64,000 nt of DNA. Origin: an uncultured Bacteroides sp. (GTDB lineage Bacteria > Bacteroidota > Bacteroidia > Bacteroidales > Bacteroidaceae). Both the position numbers and the translations under genes were made by a program. Shown here in pieces: positions 1-7,896 of the stretch. The notes under the pieces were generated by a model that saw nothing but the letters and a program-made list of their open reading frames with translations, was not told where the DNA came from and searched no databases. Numbering within the stretch: position 1 is the stretch's first letter; each line of letters starts with the position of its first letter. The DNA is taken from NCBI RefSeq assembly GCF_900547205.1, contig NZ_URFY01000021.1, forward strand, positions 9,308 through 73,307, in the 5' to 3' direction.

Positions 1-1637
1 GGTGTTTCAGGCGGATAAGCCTGTAGAAGCTCCTCTTGCACCTGCTCCACGATGGCGGCACTCAGATAAATACACATCGTGCTTTGCGAGCGTGCCAAGA
101 GATGGAGTTTTTCTTTCTCCGGCATGGGAGTCCTGCCTTCTCCGCGGGTAAGGATGATGCTTTGCACTTGCTCGGGGATGGTGAATTGCGAACGAAGGGC
201 AGCGGCAGCAGCCTGAAAAGAAGAAATGCCCGGAGTGATGTGGTAGTGCATTCCATATTGGTCGAAGAATGCCATCTGCTCGGCGATAGCCCCGTAGATG
301 CACGGGTCGCCCGTGTGCAACCGCACTACCAGCAGTCCCCTGTCATAAAACTCCTTCATCAGCGAGAACTGTTCTTCCAGCGTCATATCTGCCGAACTTC
401 TGACGGTGGCTCCCTGCTTGGCATAATGTGTCAATTCGCGTGGCACCAGACTCCCGGCATATAAGATAAGGTCTGCTTTCTCCAACATCCTCTTTCCTCG
501 TACCGACACCAGTTCAGGGTCGCCCGGTCCGGCTCCTACTATTTCAATATGTCCGCGGCTACGGTCATTATCGGCAGAAAGAGCCACGGCAAAAGTGAAA
601 TTATTCCCTTCCGTCAATCCCCCTTTCTGTTTCTCTATCAGCAACCGTCCGAAACCGGAGGCACGAAGCGCACAACTCTCTGCTACGCCATAGACTCCCG
701 TCACTTCACGAACTTTCTCCGAAGGGTTCGGCACCTCGATATCCGCAAGTTCTCCTACCTTATATATATGCAGTTCACTAGCCGGAAACTCCGAATACAA
801 TTCCGCAATCAACGGCTCGTCCTTTTTAAGCTCAATCGTTGAGATACTTTTCACCGACAAGGGTGAAAGATGTCTTTGGCTCAACTCCTTTTTAATATAG
901 GCGCCCACTCCGTCCGGCGGGCAATCTTTCTTGCATCCGGCCCCGATGTGGAGCACTTGCGGGAAGAAAGATAACGTCGGTAGGGGAGCCACATATTCTT
1001 CGGGACCTACGGTTATCAGTAGTTTATACTCCGCTAGAGGAATCTCTTCATATCTATAATAGATATCTACGTGCTCGGGGCGGCTGCGTTCCAATTCCTC
1101 CGTCCCTTTGTCTTTACTGCTGAGCAGCAAAGCCGTACGGTGCTTGTTGACGAAAAGAAAGATAGCCTGATTCATGGCAGATGGAGGGGCAGACGTCTTC
1201 CAGCCGTATTGGGCGGCTAATGTGTCGAGTGCCCAAAGTTGTTGATTGTCACTTTGAGTAGTAACCACCGCTTCGCCCCCGGTGATTCCGGCGATGATGC
1301 GCGCCCACTCGTTGCCACCCCCGATATGCCCGGATAAGACGGAAATTACGAATCGCCCTGTACTATCTACGTTGATAACTGCCGGATCGGCGTACTTGCT
1401 ACGGATACACGGGCCGATGCTCCGGACGCAAATGCCCAATGCGCCAATAAAGACAATGACGTTGAAATCGGAAAAATGTTCTTTTATGAACCCGCTGTAC
1501 GAAGTGATAGTTTCGCACCCTTCCAATTCTTCTTTCGTATAAATCACGGATTCCGGTAACTCACGTTGTATGTTTCTTGCCATCGGCAGGCTCGACTCGG
1601 AGATTAAAACAATAGCAGTCTGAACTCTCTTTTCCAT
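1..1637 (-). CDS. cbiGF: CbiG-CbiF fusion: cobalt-precorrin-5A hydrolase / precorrin-4 C11-methyltransferase, 3' end cut by window
   Basis: I translated this frame by hand from the ATG at 1637 to the left edge and found no stop, giving 545 complete codons. Residues 1 to about 360 look like CbiG, with an N-terminal part containing IGALGICVRSIGP and LSGHIGGGNEWA and a C-terminal part containing GVYGVAESCALRASG. From about residue 361 a CbiF/CobM tetrapyrrole methylase begins (HIEIVGAGPGDPELVSVRGK), followed by LHTGDPCIYGAIAEQ and ITPGISSFQAAAAAL. About 65-70 residues of CbiF probably lie beyond the edge. CbiF adds the C11 methyl and CbiG opens the lactone, releasing acetaldehyde, so the fusion joins consecutive steps of anaerobic corrin synthesis. 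The protein should be cytoplasmic. The gene is divergent from btuB and has its own promoter, with no riboswitch in its short leader. The frame and fusion are seen directly; the functions are by family. Confidence 0.93.
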   Translation of the reverse strand, partial: MEKRVQTAIVLISESSLPMARNIQRELPESVIYTKEELEGCETITSYSGFIKEHFSDFNVIVFIGALGICVRSIGPCIRSKYADPAVINVDSTGRFVISVLSGHIGGGNEWARIIAGITGGEAVVTTQSDNQQLWALDTLAAQYGWKTSAPPSAMNQAIFLFVNKHRTALLLSSKDKGTEELERSRPEHVDIYYRYEEIPLAEYKLLITVGPEEYVAPLPTLSFFPQVLHIGAGCKKDCPPDGVGAYIKKELSQRHLSPLSVKSISTIELKKDEPLIAELYSEFPASELHIYKVGELADIEVPNPSEKVREVTGVYGVAESCALRASGFGRLLIEKQKGGLTEGNNFTFAVALSADNDRSRGHIEIVGAGPGDPELVSVRGKRMLEKADLILYAGSLVPRELTHYAKQGATVRSSADMTLEEQFSLMKEFYDRGLLVVRLHTGDPCIYGAIAEQMAFFDQYGMHYHITPGISSFQAAAAALRSQFTIPEQVQSIILTRGEGRTPMPEKEKLHLLARSQSTMCIYLSAAIVEQVQEELLQAYPPET

Positions 1638-1665
1638 CTTTGGGATAATTAAATATGTAATGCTG

Positions 1666-1673
1666 CAAAAGTA
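1666..1673 (-). promoter_or_regulatory. Putative -7 promoter element for cbiGF
   Basis: The minus strand reads TACTTTTG, an exact match to the Bacteroidota -7 consensus TAnnTTTG, 28 bases upstream of the cbiGF start. The implied leader is about 20 nt, too short to hold a B12 riboswitch. No clear -33 element was seen. Confidence 0.6.
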
Positions 1674-1767
1674 CAATAATAATCAGTTTCCCTCTTTGCC
1701 GCCCTGTACTAATTTCGTATTCCTGAAAATAATTTTAGATATGTTATGAGATACAAATTAAAAATCT

Positions 1768-1775
1768 TATTTTTG
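1768..1775 (+). promoter_or_regulatory. Putative -7 promoter element for the riboswitch-btuB-cbiL transcript
   Basis: TATTTTTG matches TAnnTTTG exactly and lies directly before the riboswitch, so transcription would start near 1782 and include the whole aptamer. The -33 box is not obvious. Confidence 0.6.
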
Positions 1776-1780
1776 CAGCG

Positions 1781-1950
1781 CTTTAGGTGATGTCTTCAAT
1801 CGTTCGATTGAGCATAACAGGGAATCCGGTGCGAATCCGGAGCAGTGCCCGCTACTGTATCATCCATCTATCGAAAGTTCTCTACTGCCACTGTATTACG
1901 TATATGGGAAGGCGAACTTTCAGGATGAAGTCAGGAAACCTGCCAAAGTA
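1781..1950 (+). promoter_or_regulatory. Cobalamin (AdoCbl-type) riboswitch upstream of btuB
   Basis: The leader carries the hallmark cobalamin aptamer segments in order: GGGAATCCGGTGCGAATCC followed by GGAGCAGTGCCCGCTACTGT at about 1820-1859, GCCACTGT at 1887-1894, a GGGAAGG segment at 1906-1912, and the B12 box AAGTCAGGAAACCTGCC at about 1927-1943. The ATG of the receptor follows 75 bases later. A short hairpin (TGTTCT at 1967-1972 with AGAACA at 1981-1986) sits between aptamer and start codon and may belong to the expression platform. In this family ligand binding lowers expression of transport and synthesis genes; whether control here is transcriptional or translational cannot be told from sequence. 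Confidence 0.93.
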
Positions 1951-2017
1951 TAATGAGTAGTTATCTTGTTCTCGGGGCTAAGAACATAAGCTATTGGAAA
2001 TTTAATCATAACACAAA

Positions 2018-4201
2018 ATGTTGAAAAAACTTGTTGTGACCACGATGTTGGTCAGTGTATGCTGTATTGTATCTGCCCAGATTACAATCAAAGGGCGTGT
2101 GTTAAACTCAGAGACAGGAGAACCTGTTGTCGGCGCGAATATTCGGGTGGACCATAGTCTGAAAGGGGGAACCACAAACGGGAAAGGAGAGTTTACTATC
2201 AAAGACCTGCCAAAAGGAAAACAGACGTTGCAGGTATCTCACGTCAACTATGAACCGAAGCGGTATGCCACTTCGAAGAGTGTAAATAATGCAGTGATAC
2301 GCATGACCGAGAGCCACAATAATCTTAGCCAAGTCGTCGTGACCGGAACCGGAACGCACCGCCGGATGATTGACAGCCCCATCCCGGTGAATGTGCTTAC
2401 GGCAAAAGACATTAGAGAATCCAACGTGACCAACCTCGAAGAAGCCCTTACCAAACTGACTTCCAACTTCTCTTTTTCCACCAGTGGCATGGGAACGGAA
2501 ATGGTACTCAATGGGCTGAAAAGCGACTATATCCTCGTATTGATGAACGGACGCAAATTAGTGGGCGACGACGCATTGATGCGCGTCAATATGGCCAATG
2601 TAAAGCGCATCGAGATTCTGAATGGCTCGGCATCTGCACTCTATGGTAGCGATGCTATCGGCGGAGTAATTAATATCATTACGGACGACAGTAAGAATAA
2701 GGTGGACGCATCGAGCACTACGAAAGTGAGCGACAACGGGCGATTCTCGGAGGCTGTCAATCTGGATTTGAATGTTGGCAAACTATCTTCTTATTCATCC
2801 TATCAGCGCCAGCAATCCGACGGTTGGCAACTCCATCCGATGAGCGAAACGGTGAGTAAGAAAGGGGAAGTGAAACTGGCGCCTACCGATAAGCAAGCTT
2901 TTACGGGCTATCATTCCAATACGGTGAGCCAGAATTTCTCGTATTCTCTCAACAACAAGACGACTTTGTATGCTCAGGGCTCTTACTACAACTTCCTGAA
3001 CGACCGCCCTGTGACGGAATATAAATACAATATGTATCACGAGAATTATTCCTACGGTTTCGGAATGAAGTATATGGTGAACAAGAAAGCCTATATCGAC
3101 GCCGATTTCTATTCGGATAATTATGAATCCGCCTACGACTACATTCAGGAAAGCGGCGACTTCAAAATAGGCGAAAAGGAAACCCGTAAGAAACAATATT
3201 ATTATCGCGGCAACGTGAAGAGCATCGTCAAGCTGAATAGTCGAAACAAACTTTCTGCCGGGATGGAATATCTGGACGAAAAGCTGGAAAGCGAATCGGA
3301 TAACATCTCCAACAAGACGCTTTATACAATGGCGCTCTATGCGCAGGACGAGTGGAAAATAGCCGAGGCACTGCAAGCAGTGGTCGGATTGCGCTATATC
3401 TATAACGAAACATTCGAAGACCATTTCACCCCGACTGCTTCCATCATGTATCGTGAAGGCGGTTTCCGCGGAAGATTATCGTTCGCAACAGGATTCCGTA
3501 CACCTACGCTGTCCGAGATTTATGCTACCGATGTAGCAAAGACTACCAATCGCTACACCATCGGAAACCTCGAACTGAAACCGGAAGAAAGCAAGAACTT
3601 CTCCTTCAATCTTGAATACACCCATTCGCGCTTCTCGGTTTCTGCCACCGCATTTATCAACAATGTGACGAATATGATAAACTACCGCACATTGAGCGAC
3701 GAAGAAGCTGCACAGTACGGAGACTATGATGAAGTGCGCCAGCGCGACAATCTGGATAAAGTACGAATCAAAGGCGTCAACGTGAATGCGAATGCCTATC
3801 TGGGGCTTGGCTTCAACTTGGGAGCAGGCTATACCTTGCTCGATGCCCGTAACCTGATAACGGATAGCCCGATAGACAAAAGTGTGAAATACTCCGGCAA
3901 CGTCAATGCACAATGGTCTAAGAATTGGGGGCTGTATGGATTGAACATCAACATGATAGGCCGCGGACAGAGCAAGCGTTATTCCGAAACGTATGATTAT
4001 GATTCATCCGGCTTCATGCTGTGGGATTTGAATACGGGACATACGTTCAACCTGAAGTACTTCATTCTGAATGCCGGTCTGGGTGTTGAGAACCTCTTCG
4101 ACTGGAAGGACGACCGCCCTTGGAATACGAAGAAACCTTATGCTACCGTCACACCGGGAAGAGCGTTCTATGCAAGTCTGACCATTCGTTTTAAACAATA
4201 A
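2018..4201 (+). CDS. btuB: TonB-dependent outer-membrane receptor, BtuB-like (cobalamin/corrinoid uptake)
   Basis: The 727-residue protein has a signal peptide ending near SAQ (residue 21). A carboxypeptidase-regulatory-like beta domain follows (about 22-100), then a TonB-box-like stretch LSQVVVTGTG near residue 103. The plug domain (about 115-225, with LNGSASALYGSDAIGGVINI) precedes a 22-strand-type barrel ending in the terminal strand ...ASLTIRFKQ. Its length is well below the roughly 1000 residues of SusC, and no SusD follows, so it belongs to the small-solute TonB receptor class. The B12 riboswitch directly upstream and cbiL 13 bases downstream make corrinoid transport the likely role. 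Energy would come from TonB/ExbBD such as those at 37-43 kb. No surface lipoprotein of the BtuG type is adjacent. The substrate is inferred from context. Confidence 0.9.
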   Translation: MLKKLVVTTMLVSVCCIVSAQITIKGRVLNSETGEPVVGANIRVDHSLKGGTTNGKGEFTIKDLPKGKQTLQVSHVNYEPKRYATSKSVNNAVIRMTESHNNLSQVVVTGTGTHRRMIDSPIPVNVLTAKDIRESNVTNLEEALTKLTSNFSFSTSGMGTEMVLNGLKSDYILVLMNGRKLVGDDALMRVNMANVKRIEILNGSASALYGSDAIGGVINIITDDSKNKVDASSTTKVSDNGRFSEAVNLDLNVGKLSSYSSYQRQQSDGWQLHPMSETVSKKGEVKLAPTDKQAFTGYHSNTVSQNFSYSLNNKTTLYAQGSYYNFLNDRPVTEYKYNMYHENYSYGFGMKYMVNKKAYIDADFYSDNYESAYDYIQESGDFKIGEKETRKKQYYYRGNVKSIVKLNSRNKLSAGMEYLDEKLESESDNISNKTLYTMALYAQDEWKIAEALQAVVGLRYIYNETFEDHFTPTASIMYREGGFRGRLSFATGFRTPTLSEIYATDVAKTTNRYTIGNLELKPEESKNFSFNLEYTHSRFSVSATAFINNVTNMINYRTLSDEEAAQYGDYDEVRQRDNLDKVRIKGVNVNANAYLGLGFNLGAGYTLLDARNLITDSPIDKSVKYSGNVNAQWSKNWGLYGLNINMIGRGQSKRYSETYDYDSSGFMLWDLNTGHTFNLKYFILNAGLGVENLFDWKDDRPWNTKKPYATVTPGRAFYASLTIRFKQ

Positions 4202-4214
4202 AGAAAAGAAGAGC

Positions 4215-4910
4215 ATGAAGGAATTACAATCAGTATCTATCATTTCATTGGGTCCCGGAGGCAGCTCGATGATTACTCAGGAAGGGGCTGCTGCATTACG
4301 TGCTGCGGATGTGGTGTTTTGTCCGAAGACGAAAGATGGGTCGCGCGCAGCTGTTGTTCTTGAATCAATGAATTTGAAGACCGGAGCGGTAAGGTGTTAC
4401 TCATTACCGATGAATAAGAATCGTGCGATGGCTTATGAAGCGTATGATAAAGTGCACGAAGAAGTCGTTCGTCTGCGTTCTGAGGGTCTGTCTGTGGCGA
4501 TAGTTGCCGAAGGAGATGCCGGTTTTTATTCTTCCACTGCATACCTATCTGAAAAACTAAAGCAGGTCGATATTCCAGTGCAGCAGATTGCGGGTATTCC
4601 TGCATTTATTGCGGCTGCGGCTTCCATCGGTCTGCCGGTGGTGGAGCAGGAGGAGCGGTTGACTGTTTGGCCGGGTAAAGTGAACGAAGCACTGCTCGAA
4701 CAGGTTGAAGCGGGCAATGAGGTTGCTGTGGTGATGAAACTGTCGCAGTGCGAAGCGGAGTTGAAAGAGTTTATCCGTTCGGATAGGAAGCTGGTGTGGC
4801 ATTATTTTGAGAACGTAGGGACAAGTGATAGATTCTATACGTGCGACAAGGAAGAACTCCTAAATAGGAAGTTTCCATATTTCTCTTTACTGATTATAAA
4901 GAGGCGATGA
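4215..4910 (+). CDS. cbiL: Precorrin-2 / cobalt-factor II C20-methyltransferase
   Basis: This 231-residue SAM-dependent tetrapyrrole methylase has the glycine-rich N-terminal motif SIISLGPGGSSMITQEGAAAL, the segment VAIVAEGDAGFYSSTAYL (the GD substrate/SAM loop), and AGIPAFIAAAASIGLPV, all typical of CbiL/CobI. It transfers the methyl to C20, opening the branch to the corrin ring, and acts in the cytoplasm. The gene lies 13 bases after btuB and should share the riboswitch-controlled transcript. It is separated from the rest of the biosynthetic operon by about 370 bases containing a strong hairpin and a new promoter. The family is secure; CbiL rather than another methylase is judged from motif pattern and from the other methylases being accounted for nearby. 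Confidence 0.88.
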   Translation: MKELQSVSIISLGPGGSSMITQEGAAALRAADVVFCPKTKDGSRAAVVLESMNLKTGAVRCYSLPMNKNRAMAYEAYDKVHEEVVRLRSEGLSVAIVAEGDAGFYSSTAYLSEKLKQVDIPVQQIAGIPAFIAAAASIGLPVVEQEERLTVWPGKVNEALLEQVEAGNEVAVVMKLSQCEAELKEFIRSDRKLVWHYFENVGTSDRFYTCDKEELLNRKFPYFSLLIIKRR

Positions 4911-4946
4911 ATTGATATAACTATTTTGTCATCATTCTCATACCCA

Positions 4947-5006
4947 TGAGAAAAAATACTCATACCTATGAGAAAAAATACTCATAGGTATGAGTATTTT
5001 TTCTCA
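4947..5006. terminator. 26-bp perfect hairpin downstream of cbiL, probable terminator
   Basis: The arms at 4947-4972 and 4981-5006 are perfect reverse complements with an 8-base loop of AAAAAATA. The arms start and end with TGAG/CTCA and contain an A-rich run opposite a run of six T. A further half copy (CTCATACCCATGAG, 4937-4950) overlaps the left arm. The position after the btuB-cbiL unit and before a new promoter fits a terminator. The rest of 4911-5278 shows no gene. Confidence 0.65.
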
Positions 5007-5227
5007 AAGCAATAAAACTGTTGAGAAAAAGCCTGTAGGTAAATTGTTGATTATTAGCTGAATAATAGTGGACTGACAAGCAACTTTTCTCAGTTTTTAG
5101 TTGGTGAGATTCTTTTCCCACACAAAAACGCCACATTTTCATCAGTTTTTGCTCCTGACCGGGTATGAAGGACTAAGTTTTGAGTGAGAAAAGCCTCTTT
5201 AGAAATTTCTATTGGAAGAATATTTAT

Positions 5228-5235
5228 TACTTTTG
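5228..5235 (+). promoter_or_regulatory. Putative -7 promoter element for the cbiHC-to-cbiB operon
   Basis: TACTTTTG matches TAnnTTTG exactly, 44 bases before the cbiHC start. No cobalamin aptamer segments (B12 box or GCCACTG) were found between here and cbiL, so this operon appears not to have its own riboswitch. Confidence 0.6.
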
Positions 5236-5278
5236 CATCAGTTGTGAGCCTGAAATATCCGGCTCTATATAATAAGGT

Positions 5279-6685
5279 ATGAAAAAAGATAAGATAATAG
5301 TAGCAGGTATCGGTCCCGGTAGTCCGGAAGATATAACTCCTGCTGTCGTAAATGCGCTGAAAGAGTCGGATGTTGTAATTGGATATAAGTATTATTTCCA
5401 GTTTATCACTCAATGGCTGACGGAAGGGACGGAGTGCATCGATACCGGGATGAAGCGTGAAAAAGCCCGTGCAGAATTGGCTTTTGAGTATGCAGAGCAA
5501 GGCAAAACGGTTTGTGTAATCAGCTCCGGCGATGCAGGAATTTACGGAATGGCTCCGCTGATTTATGAAATGAAGCGGGAACGGGAGAGCGGAGTGGAGG
5601 TCATTGTTTTGCCGGGAATCAGTGCTTTCCAGAAAGCTGCATCATTGCTGGGTGCGCCCATCGGTCATGATTTCTGCATCATTTCTTTATCCGACCTGAT
5701 GACCTCATGGGAAATTATCGAGAAAAGAATAGAAGCGGCAGCCGTTGCCGACTTTGTAACGGCTGTCTACAATCCCAAAAGTGAAGGAAGATATTGGCAA
5801 CTGCATCGGCTGAAAGAAATCTTTCTGGAAACCCGCTCACCGGAAACTCCGGTAGGATACGTCCGCCAGGCAGGGCGCGACGAAGAGAAGGTGGTAGTGA
5901 CGACTCTTGGCGAATTTAATCCGGAAGAAGTAGATATGTTCACGGTCGTACTGATAGGCAATTCACAAACCTATCAGTTTGAGAGCCGAATGGTGACCCC
6001 TCGCGGCTACTACCGCACTCAGAACGAAGATGAAGTAGGAAAAGGACAGGAGATTATGATGAACTCTTTCCGAAAAATCGAGGCGGAAATGCAGGAGAAG
6101 GAGATAGACCTTGACCGGAAATGGGCTCTTTTCCATGCCATCCACACGACGGCGGACTTTGAAATGGAAAAGCTGGTGTATACGGATAAGGATGTGGTGA
6201 AAAACTTATATCAACAGATAGTCGGTGGGCAGATTAAAACGATTGTCACCGACGTGACGATGGTGGCTGCGGGCATACGTAAAGGGGCTTTGCAACGTCT
6301 GGGCGTAGAAGTGAAATGCTACCTTTCCGACGAACGTGCCGTAGAGCAGTCGAAGAAGCGGGGAACCACTCGTTCGCAGGAAGCCATCCGGCTGGCGGTG
6401 GAAGAACATCCCGACGCTCTCTTTGTATTTGGCAATGCGCCTACGGCGCTCATCGAGCTCTGTGACCAGATAAGGAAAGGAAAAGCGCATCCTTCGGGTG
6501 TCATAGCTGCTCCCGTGGGCTTCGTACACGTCAAGGAATCGAAATATATGATAAAGACATTTACGCACGTCCCTAAGATTATTGTACAGGGAAGGCGGGG
6601 AGGAAGCAATCTTGCCGCTACGCTGGTGAATGCCATTTTGTGTTTTGACGATGCGCAGGGACTTCGTCCCGGCAGGGATGTTTAA
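5279..6685 (+). CDS. cbiHC: CbiH-CbiC fusion: precorrin-3B C17-methyltransferase / precorrin-8X methylmutase
   Basis: The 468-residue protein joins two enzymes. Residues 1 to about 243 are a tetrapyrrole methylase of the CbiH/CobJ type: VAGIGPGSPEDITPAV at the start, CVISSGDAGIYGMAPLIYE, LPGISAFQKAASLLG and VTAVYNPKSEGRYWQL. Residues from about 262 onward are a CbiC/CobH methylmutase: ALFHAIHTTADFEMEKLVY carries the conserved catalytic histidine, with the glycine-rich RRGGSNLAATLVNAIL at the end. CbiH methylates C17 with ring contraction; CbiC moves the C11 methyl to C12. The steps are not consecutive in the pathway. This is the first gene of a tight cytoplasmic biosynthetic operon and lies 26 bases before cbiET. 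Confidence 0.92.
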   Translation: MKKDKIIVAGIGPGSPEDITPAVVNALKESDVVIGYKYYFQFITQWLTEGTECIDTGMKREKARAELAFEYAEQGKTVCVISSGDAGIYGMAPLIYEMKRERESGVEVIVLPGISAFQKAASLLGAPIGHDFCIISLSDLMTSWEIIEKRIEAAAVADFVTAVYNPKSEGRYWQLHRLKEIFLETRSPETPVGYVRQAGRDEEKVVVTTLGEFNPEEVDMFTVVLIGNSQTYQFESRMVTPRGYYRTQNEDEVGKGQEIMMNSFRKIEAEMQEKEIDLDRKWALFHAIHTTADFEMEKLVYTDKDVVKNLYQQIVGGQIKTIVTDVTMVAAGIRKGALQRLGVEVKCYLSDERAVEQSKKRGTTRSQEAIRLAVEEHPDALFVFGNAPTALIELCDQIRKGKAHPSGVIAAPVGFVHVKESKYMIKTFTHVPKIIVQGRRGGSNLAATLVNAILCFDDAQGLRPGRDV

Positions 6686-6711
6686 CTTATAGATGCGTTA
6701 ATAAACTGGCA

Positions 6712-7896
6712 ATGCAGAAATTTCATATTATAGGAATTACGGATAGTCGGGAAGTCTCTTTCAGTAAGGAGGTTCAGGCTTTGATATCCCGTTCTCATGT
6801 TTTCTCAGGAGGGAGAAGGCATCATGAGATAGTGGCGGGATGGCTGCCGGAAGCAGCCGTGTGGATTGACATTACTGTTCCTCTCGACAATGTATTCGTG
6901 CACTATGCCGATTATCAGGATATAGTAGTCTTTGCTTCGGGCGACCCTTTATTTTTCGGCTTTGCCAACACCGTGATGCGCAAATTGCCTGAAGCGGTTG
7001 TACAGGTTTATCCGGCTTTCAATTCTTTACAACTTCTGGCGCATAAGTCATTGCTGCCTTATCACGGAATGCGGACAATCTCTCTGACGGGCAGGCCGTG
7101 GAAAGCACTGGATGAGGCTCTCGTTTCCGGTGAAGCACTGATAGGTTTGCTTACTGACAGGGAGAAAACTCCTGACGCTATAGCATCCCGAATGAAAGAA
7201 TACGGATATGATAACTACCGCATGATTATAGGTGAGCGACTGGGAAATGAAGATGAAACGGTGCTTGAATATACCATCGATGAAGCAATCGGGAAACGTT
7301 TTGCCATGCCCAATTGCGTGATTCTGAAACGTATGGCAGTCCGTCAACGGCCGTTCGGAATCCCGGAAGAACAGTTTGACTTGCTGGACGGACGGGTCAA
7401 CATGATAACAAAAATGCCCATCCGTCTTTTGTCATTGAGTTTATTGGATTTGAGAAACAAGTCGGTGCTATGGGACATTGGTTTCTGTACGGGTTCCGTC
7501 TCCATTGAAGCAAAGCTGCAATTCCCACAACTTGATATTATATCTTTCGAGAAGAGAGCGGCGGGCGAACAATTGATGATGGAAAACAGCCGTCGGTTTG
7601 GCTGTCCGGGGATAACGGCAGTCATCGGAGACTTCCTTGAAATGCCTTTGACGGAATATCCGCTCCCCGATGCAGTATTTATCGGAGGACACGGAGGAAA
7701 GTTGGAAGAAATAGTAAAGAAAGTCTGCGCCTTATTGCCTGTGGGCGGAACGTTGGTGTTCAATTCTGTGTCGGCAGACAGTCGGAATACGTTTGAAAAA
7801 GCCTTGGCGGAAAGCGGAATGGAGCTTGAACAAGTGATACGTCTTACCGTAGACGAACATAACCCAATAGATACCCTGAAAGCCATTAAACGATGA
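6712..7896 (+). CDS. cbiET: CbiE-CbiT fusion: precorrin-6B C5,15-methyltransferase (decarboxylating)
   Basis: The 394-residue protein has the CobL architecture. The first about 205 residues are a CbiE methylase (FASGDPLFFGFANTVMRKL, ISLTGRPWKALDEAL). The remainder is a CbiT class I methyltransferase beginning near MITKMPIRLLSLSLLDL. CbiE methylates C5 and CbiT methylates C15 with loss of the C12 acetate carboxyl. The CbiT SAM loop reads WDIGFCTGSVSIEAKL; the usual loop is G-x-G-T-G, so the FC pair is a mild departure, though TGSVS is kept. The stop overlaps the cbiA start by 4 bases, suggesting coupled translation. Confidence 0.92.
   Translation: MQKFHIIGITDSREVSFSKEVQALISRSHVFSGGRRHHEIVAGWLPEAAVWIDITVPLDNVFVHYADYQDIVVFASGDPLFFGFANTVMRKLPEAVVQVYPAFNSLQLLAHKSLLPYHGMRTISLTGRPWKALDEALVSGEALIGLLTDREKTPDAIASRMKEYGYDNYRMIIGERLGNEDETVLEYTIDEAIGKRFAMPNCVILKRMAVRQRPFGIPEEQFDLLDGRVNMITKMPIRLLSLSLLDLRNKSVLWDIGFCTGSVSIEAKLQFPQLDIISFEKRAAGEQLMMENSRRFGCPGITAVIGDFLEMPLTEYPLPDAVFIGGHGGKLEEIVKKVCALLPVGGTLVFNSVSADSRNTFEKALAESGMELEQVIRLTVDEHNPIDTLKAIKR

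Noticed and set aside
36..464. Plus-strand open frame of 142 codons
   Set aside because: It lies antisense inside the CbiF half of cbiGF, where the minus-strand frame is continuous and carries clear methylase motifs.
549..842. Plus-strand open frame of 97 codons
   Set aside because: Antisense to the cbiGF coding region; no recognisable protein features.
2795..3424. Long minus-strand open frame (209 codons)
   Set aside because: Antisense to the BtuB barrel; hydrophobic I/V/F-rich content is the mirror of barrel codons, and no promoter or start context was found.
5020..5278. Possible second cobalamin riboswitch before cbiHC
   Set aside because: I looked for the B12 box (AGTCAGG...CCTGCC), GCCACTG and the CCGGT...CCGG segment and found none.
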